A DNA stretch of 64,000 nucleotides from Pseudoflavonifractor intestinihominis. GTDB lineage: Bacteria; Bacillota; Clostridia; Oscillospirales; Oscillospiraceae. The stretch spans positions 62,001-126,000 of the forward strand of contig NZ_JBBMFK010000007.1 of NCBI RefSeq assembly GCF_040096055.1, in the 5' to 3' direction. The notes under the pieces were generated by a model. It did not search any database. It saw only the letters and a program-made list of their open reading frames with translations, and was not told the DNA's origin. Below, in pieces: positions 16,296-25,536 of the stretch; positions within the stretch are counted from its first letter, which is position 1; each line of letters starts with the position of its first letter. Position numbers and translations under genes: made by a program.

Positions 16296-17309
16296 TTAGA
16301 GAAGAATAACGCCGGCGTTCTCACAGGCATGGATGGTCTCGTCGTCCCACACGCTGGCCTGGACCTCGCCGATGTGGGCCTTGCCCAGCAGCAGCATGCA
16401 CAGGCGGGACTGGCCGATGCCGCCGCCGATGGTGAGGGGCAGCTTGCCCTCCAGCAGCATCTTGTGGAAGGGCAGGTTCCGCCGGTCGTCGCACCCGGCG
16501 ATGGTGAGCTGCTTGTCCAGGGACTCGGGGGAGACCCGGATACCCATGGAGGACACCTCAAAGGCCCGCTCCAGCACCGGGTTCCACACCAGAATGTCGC
16601 CGTTGAGGGACCAGTCGTCGTAGTCGGGGGCGCGGCCGTCGTGGGGCTTGCCCGACTTCAGCGCGCCGCCGATGCCCATAAGGAAGGTGGTGGGGTGGTC
16701 CTTCACCCAGGCGTCCTCCCGCTCCTTGGGGGTCAGGTCGGGCCAGCGGTCCTCCAGCTCCTGGGTGGTGACAAAGCACACATCAGGGCTGATGAGGGGC
16801 AGGGCGGTGAGCTGGGGGAACATGGAGCGGAGGGTGGACTGGGTCTTGCACAGGCAGGCCACAATGGTGCGCACCGTGGCCTGGAGGTACTCCACCGTCC
16901 GGTCCCGGGGGGCGATGACCTTCTCCCAGTCCCACTGGTCCACATAGACCGAGTGGAGGTTGTCGGGCTGCTCGTCCCGGCGGATGGCGTTCATGTCGGT
17001 GTACAGGCCCTCGCCCACGGAGAACTGGTAGCGGTACAGGGCCATGCGCTTCCATTTGGCCAGGGAGTGGACCACCTGGGCGTCCCGTCCGGCGGCGGGG
17101 ATGTCAAAGGACACGGGCCGCTCCACGCCGTTGAGGTCGTCGTTCAGGCCGGTGCTGGCCTCCACGAACAGGGGGGCGGACACACGGCGCAGATGGAGCG
17201 CGCCGCCCAGCGTGTCCTCAAACAGGCGCTTGAGGATGGCGATGGCCTTCTGGGTATCGTACAGGTTGAGACAGGGGGCATAGCCCTGGGGAATGTAGGT
17301 TTTTTCCAT
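16296..17309 (-). CDS. asnA: Aspartate--ammonia ligase (asparagine synthetase A)
   Basis: 337 aa, standard for AsnA, an aminoacyl-tRNA-synthetase-like fold. Family segments include the early KRLFEDTLGG region, SVYVDQWDWEK near 122, NGDILVWNP near 236, and the C-terminal GGGIGQSRLCMLLL motif near 294. It makes asparagine from aspartate, ammonia and ATP, unlike the glutamine-dependent AsnB. A consensus promoter precedes it. Confidence 0.97.
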   Translation of the reverse strand: MEKTYIPQGYAPCLNLYDTQKAIAILKRLFEDTLGGALHLRRVSAPLFVEASTGLNDDLNGVERPVSFDIPAAGRDAQVVHSLAKWKRMALYRYQFSVGEGLYTDMNAIRRDEQPDNLHSVYVDQWDWEKVIAPRDRTVEYLQATVRTIVACLCKTQSTLRSMFPQLTALPLISPDVCFVTTQELEDRWPDLTPKEREDAWVKDHPTTFLMGIGGALKSGKPHDGRAPDYDDWSLNGDILVWNPVLERAFEVSSMGIRVSPESLDKQLTIAGCDDRRNLPFHKMLLEGKLPLTIGGGIGQSRLCMLLLGKAHIGEVQASVWDDETIHACENAGVILL

Positions 17310-17355
17310 GGTTGTGTACTCCTCTGCGGCAAAAATCCGCGCAATAAGATATTAC

Positions 17356-17384
17356 ATTATATAGCAAACAGCATGGAAAATCAA
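17356..17384 (-). promoter_or_regulatory. Promoter of asnA
   Basis: Minus-strand TTGATT (17379-17384), 17-bp spacer, perfect TATAAT (17356-17361). Confidence 0.75.
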
Positions 17385-17428
17385 GGCGGCAGCGGGGGAC
17401 GGCGGGGAAAGACTTTTGCGGTTCTACC

Positions 17429-17457
17429 TTGCGAAGAGGGGGAAAAAAGGATATAAT
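17429..17457 (+). promoter_or_regulatory. Promoter of icd
   Basis: TTGCGA (17429-17434), 17-bp spacer, perfect TATAAT (17452-17457). It diverges from the asnA promoter. Confidence 0.7.
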
Positions 17458-17495
17458 GTCTCAAACGCGGTATCGCGGTAAAGGAGTGAAGCCTG

Positions 17496-18710
17496 ATGGA
17501 GAAAATCAAGATGACCACCCCTCTGGTGGAGATGGACGGGGACGAGATGACCCGCGTCCTGTGGCAGCAGATCAAGGACGAGCTGCTGCTGCCCTATATT
17601 GACCTGAAGACCGAGTATTACGACCTGGGCCTGCCCGAGCGGGAGAAGACCAGGGACCAGGTGACCATCGACTCCGCCGAGGCCACCAAGAAGTACGGCG
17701 TGGCCGTCAAGTGCGCCACCATCACCCCCAACGCCCAGCGGGTGGAGGAGTACAAGCTCACCGAGATGTGGAAGTCCCCCAACGGCACCATCCGCGCCAT
17801 CCTGGACGGCACCGTGTTCCGCGCCCCCATCATGGTCAAGGGCATTTCCCCCGTGGTCAAGACCTGGAAGGAGCCCATCACCATTGCCCGTCACGCCTAC
17901 GGCGATGTGTATAAGGGCACTGAGTACCGGGTGCCCGGCCCCGGCAAGGCTGAGCTGGTGTTCACCGACGAGAGCGGCAAGGAGCAGTTCCGCCAGACGG
18001 TGTACGACTTCGAGTGCGCCGGCGTGCTCCAGGGGCAGTACAACAAGGACAGCTCCATCTCCTCCTTTGCCCGCTCCTGCTTCCAGTACGCCATCGACAC
18101 CAAGCAGGACCTGTGGTTCGCCACCAAGGACACCATCTCCAAGAAGTACGACCACACCTTCAAGGACATCTTCCAGGAGATCTACGACGCCGAGTACAAG
18201 GCCAAGTTCGAGGAACTGGGCATCACCTACTTCTACACCCTCATCGACGACGCGGTGGCTCGGGTTGTCCGCTCCAAGGGCGGCTTCATCTGGGCCTGCA
18301 AGAACTACGACGGCGACGTGATGAGCGACATGGTGTCCACCGCCTTCGGTTCCCTGGCCATGATGACCTCCGTGCTGGTGAGCCCCGACGGCAAGTACGA
18401 GTACGAGGCCGCCCACGGCACCGTCACCCGCCACTACTACAAGTACCTGAAGGGGGAGGAGACCTCCACCAACCCGGTGGCCACCCTCTTCGCCTGGTCC
18501 GGCGCCCTCCGCAAGCGGGGCGAGCTGGACGGCAACGCCGACCTGATGACCTTCGCCGACAAGCTGGAGGCCGCCACCATCGCCACCATCGAGGGCGGCG
18601 TGATGACCAAGGACCTGGTGGGCCTGTGGGAGGGCGAGACCCCCGCCAAGGGCGTCACCTCCCTGGAGTTCCTCCGGGCCATCAAGGCCAATCTGGAGAA
18701 GAGCCTGTAA
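17496..18710 (+). CDS. icd: NADP-dependent isocitrate dehydrogenase (type II, eukaryotic-like)
   Basis: 404 aa. It begins with the subfamily signature [16 protein letters not shown] and contains [17 protein letters not shown] (substrate-binding serine and arginines), the metal-ligand region [15 protein letters not shown], and the NADP loop [10 protein letters not shown]. It oxidatively decarboxylates isocitrate to 2-oxoglutarate, giving NADPH and the carbon skeleton for glutamate. The type II form is the homodimeric one typical of eukaryotes and some bacteria, not the E. coli Icd type. RBS AAGGAG lies 9 nt upstream. Monocistronic. Confidence 0.97.
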   Translation: MEKIKMTTPLVEMDGDEMTRVLWQQIKDELLLPYIDLKTEYYDLGLPEREKTRDQVTIDSAEATKKYGVAVKCATITPNAQRVEEYKLTEMWKSPNGTIRAILDGTVFRAPIMVKGISPVVKTWKEPITIARHAYGDVYKGTEYRVPGPGKAELVFTDESGKEQFRQTVYDFECAGVLQGQYNKDSSISSFARSCFQYAIDTKQDLWFATKDTISKKYDHTFKDIFQEIYDAEYKAKFEELGITYFYTLIDDAVARVVRSKGGFIWACKNYDGDVMSDMVSTAFGSLAMMTSVLVSPDGKYEYEAAHGTVTRHYYKYLKGEETSTNPVATLFAWSGALRKRGELDGNADLMTFADKLEAATIATIEGGVMTKDLVGLWEGETPAKGVTSLEFLRAIKANLEKSL

Positions 18711-18715
18711 AATAG

Positions 18716-18751
18716 CAAGAGCCCCGCGGCAGCCAGTCCGCGGGGCTCTTG
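18716..18751. terminator. Terminator between convergent icd and anti-sigma gene
   Basis: 14-bp stem, 18716-18729 with 18738-18751, 8-nt loop. T content on both sides is modest. Confidence 0.7.
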
Positions 18752-18756
18752 TCCTG

Positions 18757-20199
18757 TTATGTCAGCGGGATGGTCTCTCCGTTGAGGGTTACCGATTCCA
18801 CCAGCGACAGATCAATGGGCTCATCGAACTCCCACATCACCCAGCCCACCCGCTGGCTCCATACCTCGTCGCAGTAGGCAGGGGTGAGGGTCGTACCGTC
18901 GGAGAGCGAGACGGTGAGGGACAGCTCTGAGCCGGTGAGCTGACAGGGGTATTCCTGCCCATCGGGTGTGGAGAAGTCGGTGCAGATGCTGAGGGGAGAG
19001 ACGGTCACCCGGCCCAGTTGGGCATCCCAATCCCGGCCGTAGGGCAGTTCCCCGTTCCGGGTATAGGGGAATACCAGTATCTCCGCCGGAACGGCGGTCC
19101 GCTGTTCCACGGCCTCCACAGGGACAGTGACCTCCCAGTTTCCCTCAATCCGTCCACCGGCCACAGAGTAGTGGGTGCGGAGCGCCAGAAGATTCAGATA
19201 TGGCAGGGTATCCTCTGTCAGACTGGGCAGGCACACATCCCAGCCCCCCTCCACAGCGGTCCACACTGCGTCCCCCACGCCCTGGCTGGGCCAGCGGTTG
19301 GGGGCCTCCGGGTCATAGAGGTAGTATTCAACGCTGAAAACCGGTTGATCGGCGTATTCTGACGCATCGGCGGAGGAGACCTTCTCACTCTGAGCAAAGC
19401 GGATGTGGTAGCATCCGTCTGCGGCAAAGCCCATGGAGGAGATGAAGACATCCGGCTGGTCGGATTCCGCTACGGGACTCAATGTGGCGCCGGGAAGCTG
19501 CTCATCCCCTACCATGAGCAGGGGCGTCTGGCCCGGCAGGAGCACGGTCACACCGCTTTCCAGCGTGGTGCTCTCCAGGGTGGAAGAGGGTACATCCGTG
19601 CCCTCCAGCGCCACGCGGGCCGACCGTTCCCCGGGGAGAAGATAGGTCATATTCAGCTTTGCGCGGGTGGGCGGCTCCTGGGAGAGCTCATCGGTGCCCC
19701 GGCTGTACACCAGAGTGGCCAGATGCCGCTCCGGGTCGTAGTCCAGCACCTTCAGTCCGCTTCCGCCGTTGCCCCAGCTGAACGTCCCGCCGGTCTCCAG
19801 GGAGAGGAGCAGGTCGCAGGAGGTGTCTTCACGAAAGAGTTCTCCGGTCAGATCCTCCATGGTGAAGTAGAGCCGGGTGACGCGGCTGTCTGCCAGAGCG
19901 GCCTGTACCTCCATGCGGATGCCCTGGTCCTCGCAGGAGCCCAGCACCTCGGTGGCGTAGGGGGCCCGAGACCCCAGATCCTCCTGAATGATTTTCCACA
20001 GGGTGGGTCCTGCCGCCGCGGCGGCGATCACCAGCGCGGCGCACACGGCCAGGGCGGCCACGGCCCTGCGCGGCAGACCGGGGCGGCGGACGGGGGCGGT
20101 ATATTCCGCCGACCGGAGCACCTGCTCCCGCATGTCCGCACGGAAGCGCAGGCCGTCCAAAGCCCGGTTCAGGGACTGCGCCATGTCATGCTTCTTCAT
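18757..20199 (-). CDS. Membrane-anchored anti-sigma-like protein (DUF4179-like)
   Basis: 480 aa. About 43 cytosolic residues are followed by one transmembrane helix (AVAALAVCAALVIAAAAAG, about 46-64) and a ~410-residue extracellular part. This single-pass layout, encoded directly after an ECF sigma gene with a 14-bp overlap, is typical of proteins that hold the sigma factor at the membrane. The extracellular part resembles the DUF4179 group in composition and position, but no enzymatic motif is visible. The signal it senses is unknown. Confidence 0.7.
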   Translation of the reverse strand: MKKHDMAQSLNRALDGLRFRADMREQVLRSAEYTAPVRRPGLPRRAVAALAVCAALVIAAAAAGPTLWKIIQEDLGSRAPYATEVLGSCEDQGIRMEVQAALADSRVTRLYFTMEDLTGELFREDTSCDLLLSLETGGTFSWGNGGSGLKVLDYDPERHLATLVYSRGTDELSQEPPTRAKLNMTYLLPGERSARVALEGTDVPSSTLESTTLESGVTVLLPGQTPLLMVGDEQLPGATLSPVAESDQPDVFISSMGFAADGCYHIRFAQSEKVSSADASEYADQPVFSVEYYLYDPEAPNRWPSQGVGDAVWTAVEGGWDVCLPSLTEDTLPYLNLLALRTHYSVAGGRIEGNWEVTVPVEAVEQRTAVPAEILVFPYTRNGELPYGRDWDAQLGRVTVSPLSICTDFSTPDGQEYPCQLTGSELSLTVSLSDGTTLTPAYCDEVWSQRVGWVMWEFDEPIDLSLVESVTLNGETIPLT

Positions 20200-20665
20200 A
20201 ATACCACTCCTTCAGCATAGGCTTGAGCCTCTCTCTGGCCCGCATGAGACGGACCGACACGGTTCCGGTGGGAAGGTGGAGCATCTGGGCGATTTCCGGC
20301 GTGGAAAAGCCCTGATAGTAGTGAAGCACCACAATCTCCCGGTACTTTTTCGGCAGGGACAGCACGGCGCGGAGCACAGTGCCGTCTTCCGCCTGCTGCT
20401 CCGGCGCAGCCAGCTCCCCCAGTGCCTCCCAGTCCACCCGGCGTCTGCGCCAGGGGGAGCGGAGCTGGTGGCGGCACACGTTGACGGCAATGCTGGTCAG
20501 CCAGGTTTTGACCGCCGCCCGCCCATCAAAGCGGTCCCAGCTCTGCCAGGCCCGGAGAAAGGTCTCCTGGGCGGCGTCCTCGGCGGCGGCCCGATCCCGC
20601 AGGATGAGAAAGCACAGCCGCAGAATACAGTCCCCATGCTCCGCCATGGTCTGCTCCAAATCCAT
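20186..20665 (-). CDS. ECF-type RNA polymerase sigma factor
   Basis: 159 aa. Region 2 (CFLILRDRAAAEDAAQETFLRAW) and region 4 (LSLPKKYREIVVLHYYQGFSTPEIAQMLHLPTGTV, here split) are clear. MDLEQTMAE at 20665 is chosen because AAGGAG lies 9 nt upstream; ATG 20674 would abut the RBS. Minus-strand GAAAC (20716-20720) and GCTCTGA (20692-20698), 17 bp apart, resemble an ECF promoter and hint at autoregulation. Coupled to the anti-sigma gene. Confidence 0.9.
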   Translation of the reverse strand: MDLEQTMAEHGDCILRLCFLILRDRAAAEDAAQETFLRAWQSWDRFDGRAAVKTWLTSIAVNVCRHQLRSPWRRRRVDWEALGELAAPEQQAEDGTVLRAVLSLPKKYREIVVLHYYQGFSTPEIAQMLHLPTGTVSVRLMRARERLKPMLKEWYYEEA

Positions 20666-20786
20666 CTGCCTCATCTCCTTTCCTCTGCCTATCAGAGCCG
20701 TGAGCCGCCGGTTTTGTTTCATCTGCCGCATAAAAATATTCCGGCAGGGCATCCTCTCCATATCCATGATAAGGGAGGCACTGCCC

Positions 20787-21392
20787 ATGTCCGTTTCATT
20801 TGACAAGAGCCAGACCAGAGAAAACCTGATGCGCGCCTTTGCCGGAGAGAGCCAGGCCCGCAACCGCTACACCTTTGCTGCCGGCCTGGCAGAGAAGAAC
20901 GACCTCCAGGTGCTCCAGGGAGTCTTTCTCTTCACCGCCGGCCAGGAGGAGCAGCACGCCAAGGTGTACTACGACCTGCTGGAGCAACTGTCGGGTCAGA
21001 CCGTCAAGGTGGACGGCACCTATCCGGTGGATCTCTTCCCCGATGTGCTCAGCCATCTCCGGGCCGCCCGGCGCAATGAGTACCAGGAGTTTGAGCACGA
21101 TTACACCGGTTTTGCCAAGGTGGCCAAGGAGGAGGGTTTCCCCGAGATTTCCCACATTTTCTCCTCCATCGCCAGGGTGGAAAAGAGCCATGGCGACCGC
21201 TTCGGCGCCTTTGCCGACCTGCTGGAGCAGGGCAAACTCTTTGTCAGCGACGTGGAGTGCCGCTGGATGTGTCTCAACTGCGGCCACGTGGTGGAGGGGA
21301 CCATGGCCCCGGCGGCCTGTCCCGTGTGCAAGCACCCCCAGGGCTACTTTATCCGCTGGGAGATGGCTCCCTGGGGTGTGCCGCTGAAGTGA
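20787..21392 (+). CDS. rbr: Rubrerythrin
   Basis: 201 aa. The N-terminal ferritin-like diiron domain has FAGESQARNRY, GQEEQHAKVYY and RVEKSHGDRF. The C-terminal rubredoxin-like domain has Cys pairs in CLNCGHV and CPVCKHP. Rubrerythrins reduce hydrogen peroxide in anaerobes, using electrons passed through the rubredoxin iron. ATG 20787 has GGGAGG 8 nt upstream. It is divergent from the ECF sigma gene, so the two could share regulation, but this is not shown. Together with FprA it makes an anaerobic oxygen-defence set. Confidence 0.95.
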   Translation: MSVSFDKSQTRENLMRAFAGESQARNRYTFAAGLAEKNDLQVLQGVFLFTAGQEEQHAKVYYDLLEQLSGQTVKVDGTYPVDLFPDVLSHLRAARRNEYQEFEHDYTGFAKVAKEEGFPEISHIFSSIARVEKSHGDRFGAFADLLEQGKLFVSDVECRWMCLNCGHVVEGTMAPAACPVCKHPQGYFIRWEMAPWGVPLK

Positions 21393-21399
21393 CAAAAAT

Positions 21400-21429
21400 G
21401 CGGAGGCGTCTCAGACGAGACGCCTCCGC
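21400..21429. terminator. Terminator between rubrerythrin and HD-domain gene
   Basis: 13-bp perfect stem, 21400-21412 with 21417-21429, preceded by A5 so it can act on the minus transcript as well. Confidence 0.8.
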
Positions 21430-21440
21430 TTGGCGTTTTA

Positions 21441-22010
21441 TCAGGTCATTGTGCTGTCGGCGATTTTTTCGTCCGTGTCTGCAATCAGCTGCTCCCGCAG
21501 GGCCTTTAGAAAGGGAAAGGGGGCGGCGTCCTCCACGCCGTAGGTGCGGTTGAGCTCGAACTCCAGGGGAATCCAGGTGTCCAGCGGGGCCTCGTTGTGC
21601 TGGAGCACCGCCTCCATCCGGTCCAGAGCCTTGAACACCCGGGCTTCGGGGGTCGTCCTGGCCTCCATCTCGGCAAACAGGGCGGAAAACTCGTCCGAGA
21701 GAGGGCGGGGCAGGGCGGCCGCCAGGCTGTCCACAGCCCTGGCCTCGGTGTGCCGGTGGTCGTCGGTCTTTTCAAAGGCGGGGATGTCGCCGGTGATGGC
21801 CTCCCCCAGGTCGTGGATGAGGCACATCTTCAGCACCTTGTCCATATCCACGCCGGGGAGCTGGTCCTTCATCAGAAAGGCCATCAGAGCCAGCCGCCAG
21901 GAGTGCTCGGCCACCGACTCATGCCGCCCGCTGGAGGTGTAGGAGTGGCGGGTGTTGCACTTGAGGTGCTCGGCGATGTGGAGAAAATCAAGCAGTTCTT
22001 TGGGTTCCAT
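21441..22010 (-). CDS. HD-domain phosphohydrolase (YfbR/HDDC2-like)
   Basis: 189 aa. The order of metal ligands H...HD...D is visible: HSYTSSGRHESVAEHSWRLA, then CLIHDLGEAITGDIP, then a later conserved acidic region. This subgroup includes 5'-deoxynucleotidases, so nucleotide salvage is the likely role; the substrate is unproven. It starts one base before the end of the aldo/keto reductase gene upstream and is likely its operon partner. Confidence 0.8.
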   Translation of the reverse strand: MEPKELLDFLHIAEHLKCNTRHSYTSSGRHESVAEHSWRLALMAFLMKDQLPGVDMDKVLKMCLIHDLGEAITGDIPAFEKTDDHRHTEARAVDSLAAALPRPLSDEFSALFAEMEARTTPEARVFKALDRMEAVLQHNEAPLDTWIPLEFELNRTYGVEDAAPFPFLKALREQLIADTDEKIADSTMT

Positions 22011-22011
22011 G

Positions 22012-22869
22012 TTATGTTACCTCCTGGGGCTGCACTCTGGGCCGGTCGGGATGCTCCCCGGACCAGCCCGCCTGGGGCATGGCGCGCAGCGCCGCCATCT
22101 CTTCCTCGGTCAGGGCGAAGGAGAACAGGTCCAGGTTCTCCGCCATCCGCTCCGGGCTGGAGGACTTGGGCAGGGGGAGCACGCCCTGCTGAAGGGCAAA
22201 GCGCAGGCAGATTTGGGCGGGGGACACGCCGTGGACCTGCGCCAGTTGGGAGAGCAGAGGATGGCCCGCCAGCCGGTTCCGGCCCAGGGGGCTCCAGGCC
22301 TCCACCAGGATGTTGTGGGCCTGGCAGAAGGCCGCCGCCTCCGCCTGGATGTAGCCCGGGTGGAACTCCAATTGGTCCACCATGGGGGCCACGTTGGCCC
22401 GGGCCAGAAGGGGCTCCAGGTGGTGGGGCAGGAAGTTGCTCACCCCGATGGCACGCACCTGGCCGGACTCATACAGCCGCTCCAGCGCCCGCCAGGTCTC
22501 CCGGTCCAACCCGGCCCAGTCCGCCAGCTCCAGGTCCGGCCTGGGCCAGTGGATGAGGTAGAGGTCCAGATAGCCGGTGCCCAGCCGCTCCAGCGTGGCG
22601 TCAAAGGCCCGGAGGGCGGCGTCATAGCCCATCTCGGTCTTCCACAGCTTGGAGGTGAGAAAGAAGTCCTCCCGGGGCAGGCCGCTCTCCGCCACGGCAC
22701 GGCCCAGGGCGGCCTCAGTGCCGTAGAAGGAGGCGGTATCAAAGTGGCGGTACCCCTGGGCGATGGCGGCGGACAGCACGGCGCCGTCCGCCGTCTTATA
22801 GGTGCCGAAGCCCACGGCGGGGACGGACACGCCGTTGGAGAGGACAAATTCTTTCTCGGGACTGCACAT
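22012..22869 (-). CDS. Aldo/keto reductase (AKR5-like)
   Basis: 285 aa. Catalytic Asp, Tyr, Lys and His appear in family context: FDTASFYGTE, LTSKLWK and LYLIHWPRP. The C-terminal NADPH-binding stretch is LPLPKSSSPERMAENL. The N-terminus KEFVLSNGVSVPAVGFGTY is characteristic of 2,5-diketo-gluconate reductase-like AKRs that reduce small aldehydes and ketones. The start MCSPEKEF at 22869 follows a purine-rich GGGGG sequence. Substrate unknown. Confidence 0.9.
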   Translation of the reverse strand: MCSPEKEFVLSNGVSVPAVGFGTYKTADGAVLSAAIAQGYRHFDTASFYGTEAALGRAVAESGLPREDFFLTSKLWKTEMGYDAALRAFDATLERLGTGYLDLYLIHWPRPDLELADWAGLDRETWRALERLYESGQVRAIGVSNFLPHHLEPLLARANVAPMVDQLEFHPGYIQAEAAAFCQAHNILVEAWSPLGRNRLAGHPLLSQLAQVHGVSPAQICLRFALQQGVLPLPKSSSPERMAENLDLFSFALTEEEMAALRAMPQAGWSGEHPDRPRVQPQEVT

Positions 22870-22921
22870 AGCGGTGCCCCCTTTCCATTTGGGAAAAGGG
22901 TACCACGCTCCGGAGGAGAAG

Positions 22922-23461
22922 TCAACCGGCCTTTGCGGGGGCGGGCGAAGACGCATTCTGGGGATATGCCAGCTTGGGGGCGGGGACCCGGCCGCCCCTG
23001 GTGAGGAGGGGCACCAGGCCCATCAGCTCGGCCAGTGCGCACACCTTGTCCATACAGCTGACCACCAGGGACTCCCAGCGGCGGTAGAACCGGTTGAGGG
23101 GCAGCGGCCACATGTGGGTGGCAATGATGTCCCGCTCGGTATCGTTGAGGACAAAGCGGGCTTGGGCGTTTTCCAGGGCGTAGAGGGGGTGGCGGAAGGC
23201 GTGGTCAGCGCCGGGGCGGGAGTCGGTCTGCCAGTTGTAAAGGAAAAAGTCGTGGAGCAGGCCGCCCCGGGCGGCGGAGCGGGCGTCCAGCCCCAGAGCC
23301 GCGCAGACGCGGAAGCTGGAGTAGGCCACCAGACAGCAGTGGTCATAGGTGCTCACCCCCTTGGCGTGCTGGGGGAAAAAGCGCATGGACTGCACGTCAG
23401 GGTGGGACTCCAGGTCGGCCACGCAGGCCAGGTACTGAGCGGTATATTTGAAATTCCACAT
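22922..23461 (-). CDS. HD-domain protein
   Basis: 179 aa. Motif GGLLHDFFLYNW has the HD pair, preceded by TYDHCCLVAYSS and followed by ERDIIATHMWPL, a pattern seen in small clostridial HD phosphohydrolases. MWNFKYTAQ at 23461 is preferred because AAGGAG (23472-23477) is 10 nt upstream. The alternative ATG 23470 would leave 1 nt. Substrate unknown. The C-terminal ~20 residues are alanine/proline-rich and probably disordered. Confidence 0.75.
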   Translation of the reverse strand: MWNFKYTAQYLACVADLESHPDVQSMRFFPQHAKGVSTYDHCCLVAYSSFRVCAALGLDARSAARGGLLHDFFLYNWQTDSRPGADHAFRHPLYALENAQARFVLNDTERDIIATHMWPLPLNRFYRRWESLVVSCMDKVCALAELMGLVPLLTRGGRVPAPKLAYPQNASSPAPAKAG

Positions 23462-23683
23462 GGTGTTCATACTCCTTTGTAGCCTGTCTGTTGTATCCAG
23501 TATACCGGGAAAAGCGAAAGAGAGGCTTTGCATCCCCTTACGATTTCCTTAAGACTTGCGCAAGGAGGCGTAAACAAAGCGGGGTCAGGTCTATTGTGCC
23601 ATACATGACAGTGGGCCTCCACCAGGGCGGCGTATGGTATGGGTAGAGCTCTGGTAAAGGAAAGAAAAATTCCGCCTGCCATC

Positions 23684-23713
23684 TTGACGGCAACGGGGGA
23701 GAGCGAGTAAAAT
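23684..23713 (+). promoter_or_regulatory. Promoter of pyrG
   Basis: TTGACG (23684-23689), 18-bp spacer, TAAAAT (23708-23713), leaving a ~205-nt leader before pyrG. Confidence 0.7.
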
Positions 23714-23735
23714 AACATGTACCGGACGAGAGCGG

Positions 23736-23841
23736 ACAGCCTGGGTACAGCGTACCAAGGCTGTTCTTGCTTTTTGCGCAAGTACAGGGTTTTTGGCCTC
23801 TGGGGGCCAGAAACCCTGAATGTTTTCCCGCGGAGCGGGAA
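23736..23841 (+). promoter_or_regulatory. Structured pyrG leader (possible attenuator)
   Basis: Three hairpins follow the promoter. 23736-23764 has an ACAGCC/GGCTGT base and GGTAC/GTACC core, then a T-rich stretch to 23775. 23785-23818 has CAGGGTTT with AAACCCTG. 23825-23841 has TTCCCGC with GCGGGAA. The first, followed by TTCTTGCTTTTT, could be an attenuator. Firmicute pyrG genes can be controlled by CTP-dependent attenuation, but the diagnostic initial GGG run is not evident here. The rest of 23462-23683 holds nothing I recognise. Confidence 0.45.
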
Positions 23842-23925
23842 TAAAAAACGGAGAATGAGAGAAAAAACAGGGACAAGGGCGTCCCGGGACAATGGGGTCC
23901 CATCCATTGATGGGAGGAATATAAC

Positions 23926-25536
23926 ATGGCAGTGAAGTACATCTTTGTCACCGGCGGCGTGGTCTCCGGGCTGGGTAAGGGCATCGCGGCGGCGTCCCTG
24001 GGGCGCCTGCTCAAGCAGCGGGGGCTGCGGGTGGCCCTCCAGAAGTTCGATCCCTATCTGAACGTGGACCCGGGCACCATGAACCCTTACCAGCACGGCG
24101 AGGTATTTGTCACCGACGACGGCGCCGAGACCGACCTGGACCTGGGCCACTACGAGCGCTTTACCGACGAAAACCTCACCGTCAACTCCTCGGTCACCTC
24201 GGGCAAGGTGTACTGGACCGTGCTGAGCCGGGAGCGGAGCGGCGACTATCTGGGCGGCACCATCCAGGTCATCCCCCACATCACCGACGAGATCAAGAAC
24301 CGGATCTACCGGGTGGGCCGGTCGGGCATGGCGGACGTGGTCATCACCGAGATCGGCGGCACCGTGGGCGACATTGAGTCCCAGCCCTTCCTGGAGGCCA
24401 TCCGTCAGGTGGGCCAGGAGGTGGGCCGGCAGGACGTGATGTACCTCCACGTGTCCCTGATCGTGTCCATCCCGGGCACCGGCGAGCTCAAGAGCAAGCC
24501 CACCCAGCACTCGGTGAAGGAGCTGCTGGGCCTGGGCATCCAGCCCGACGTGATCCTGGCCCGGAGCGACAGCCCTGTGCCCCGCGACCTGCAGGAGAAG
24601 ATCGCCCTGTTCTGCAACATTGCCCCGGAGAACGTGATCCCCAACCTGACCGCCCCCATCCTCTACGAGGTGCCCCTCATGCTGGAGGCGGAGGGACTGG
24701 CCCGGGCGGTGTGCCGCCGGCTGAGCCTGACCGATATCTCCCCCGACCTGACCGAGTGGCAGGCCATGGTGGAGCGGGCCAAGCACCCCACGGGCACTGT
24801 GCGCATCGCCCTGGTGGGCAAGTATGTGGCCCTCCACGACGCCTATCTGTCGGTGGCCGAGGCCCTGACCCACGGCGGCATTGAGAACGACGTGAAGGTG
24901 GACATCAAATGGGTGGACGCCGAGCACGTCACCGACGAGAACGCGGCCGATCAGCTGAAGGACTGCGACGGTATCCTGGTGCCCGGCGGCTTCGGCAGCC
25001 GGGGTGTGGAGGGCAAGATCTCCGCCATCCGGTATGCCCGGGAGCACAATGTGCCCTTCTTTGGCATCTGCCTGGGCATGCAGATGGCGGTGGTGGAGTT
25101 TGCCCGCCACGTGGCCGGCCTCACCGGCGCCCATTCCGCCGAGCTGGACCCGGCCACTCCCTACCCTGTCATCGCCCTGATGGACGAGCAGCGGAACGTG
25201 ACCGAGAAGGGCGGCACCATGCGCCTGGGGGCCTACCCCTGCCGCCTGAAGGAGGAGAACACCAAGATCCGCCAGGCCTATGGCCAGGAGATGATCTCCG
25301 AGCGGCACCGCCACCGCTATGAGTTCAACAACGAGTACCGGGAGACCCTGACGGCCAAGGGACTGGTGCTCTCCGGCCTGTCCCCGGACGGCAGCCTGGT
25401 GGAGACCGTGGAGCTGCCCGGTCACCCCTGGTTCGTGGGCGTGCAGTACCACCCGGAGTTCAAGAGCCGTCCCAACAAGGCCCACCCCCTGTTCCGGGCG
25501 TTTGTGGCCGCGGCGAAGGAAAAGCAGAAGTGCTGA
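23926..25536 (+). CDS. pyrG: CTP synthase
   Basis: 536 aa. The N-terminal amidoligase domain starts with the signature [16 protein letters not shown] and contains [20 protein letters not shown]. The C-terminal class I glutamine amidotransferase domain has the nucleophile in FFGICLGMQ and the H/E dyad in VQYHPEF. It converts UTP, ATP and glutamine to CTP. The gene ends ...AAAKEKQKC; its last ~70 bp are repeated twice downstream, the last time with a different ending. Confidence 0.98.
   Translation: MAVKYIFVTGGVVSGLGKGIAAASLGRLLKQRGLRVALQKFDPYLNVDPGTMNPYQHGEVFVTDDGAETDLDLGHYERFTDENLTVNSSVTSGKVYWTVLSRERSGDYLGGTIQVIPHITDEIKNRIYRVGRSGMADVVITEIGGTVGDIESQPFLEAIRQVGQEVGRQDVMYLHVSLIVSIPGTGELKSKPTQHSVKELLGLGIQPDVILARSDSPVPRDLQEKIALFCNIAPENVIPNLTAPILYEVPLMLEAEGLARAVCRRLSLTDISPDLTEWQAMVERAKHPTGTVRIALVGKYVALHDAYLSVAEALTHGGIENDVKVDIKWVDAEHVTDENAADQLKDCDGILVPGGFGSRGVEGKISAIRYAREHNVPFFGICLGMQMAVVEFARHVAGLTGAHSAELDPATPYPVIALMDEQRNVTEKGGTMRLGAYPCRLKEENTKIRQAYGQEMISERHRHRYEFNNEYRETLTAKGLVLSGLSPDGSLVETVELPGHPWFVGVQYHPEFKSRPNKAHPLFRAFVAAAKEKQKC

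Noticed and set aside
23736..23775. T-box or other named riboswitch before pyrG
   Set aside because: No T-box sequence, specifier loop or other conserved riboswitch block could be found; left as a possible attenuator.
23467..25485. A 672-codon minus-strand frame opposite pyrG
   Set aside because: Low-complexity antisense shadow of pyrG; no RBS or recognisable domain.
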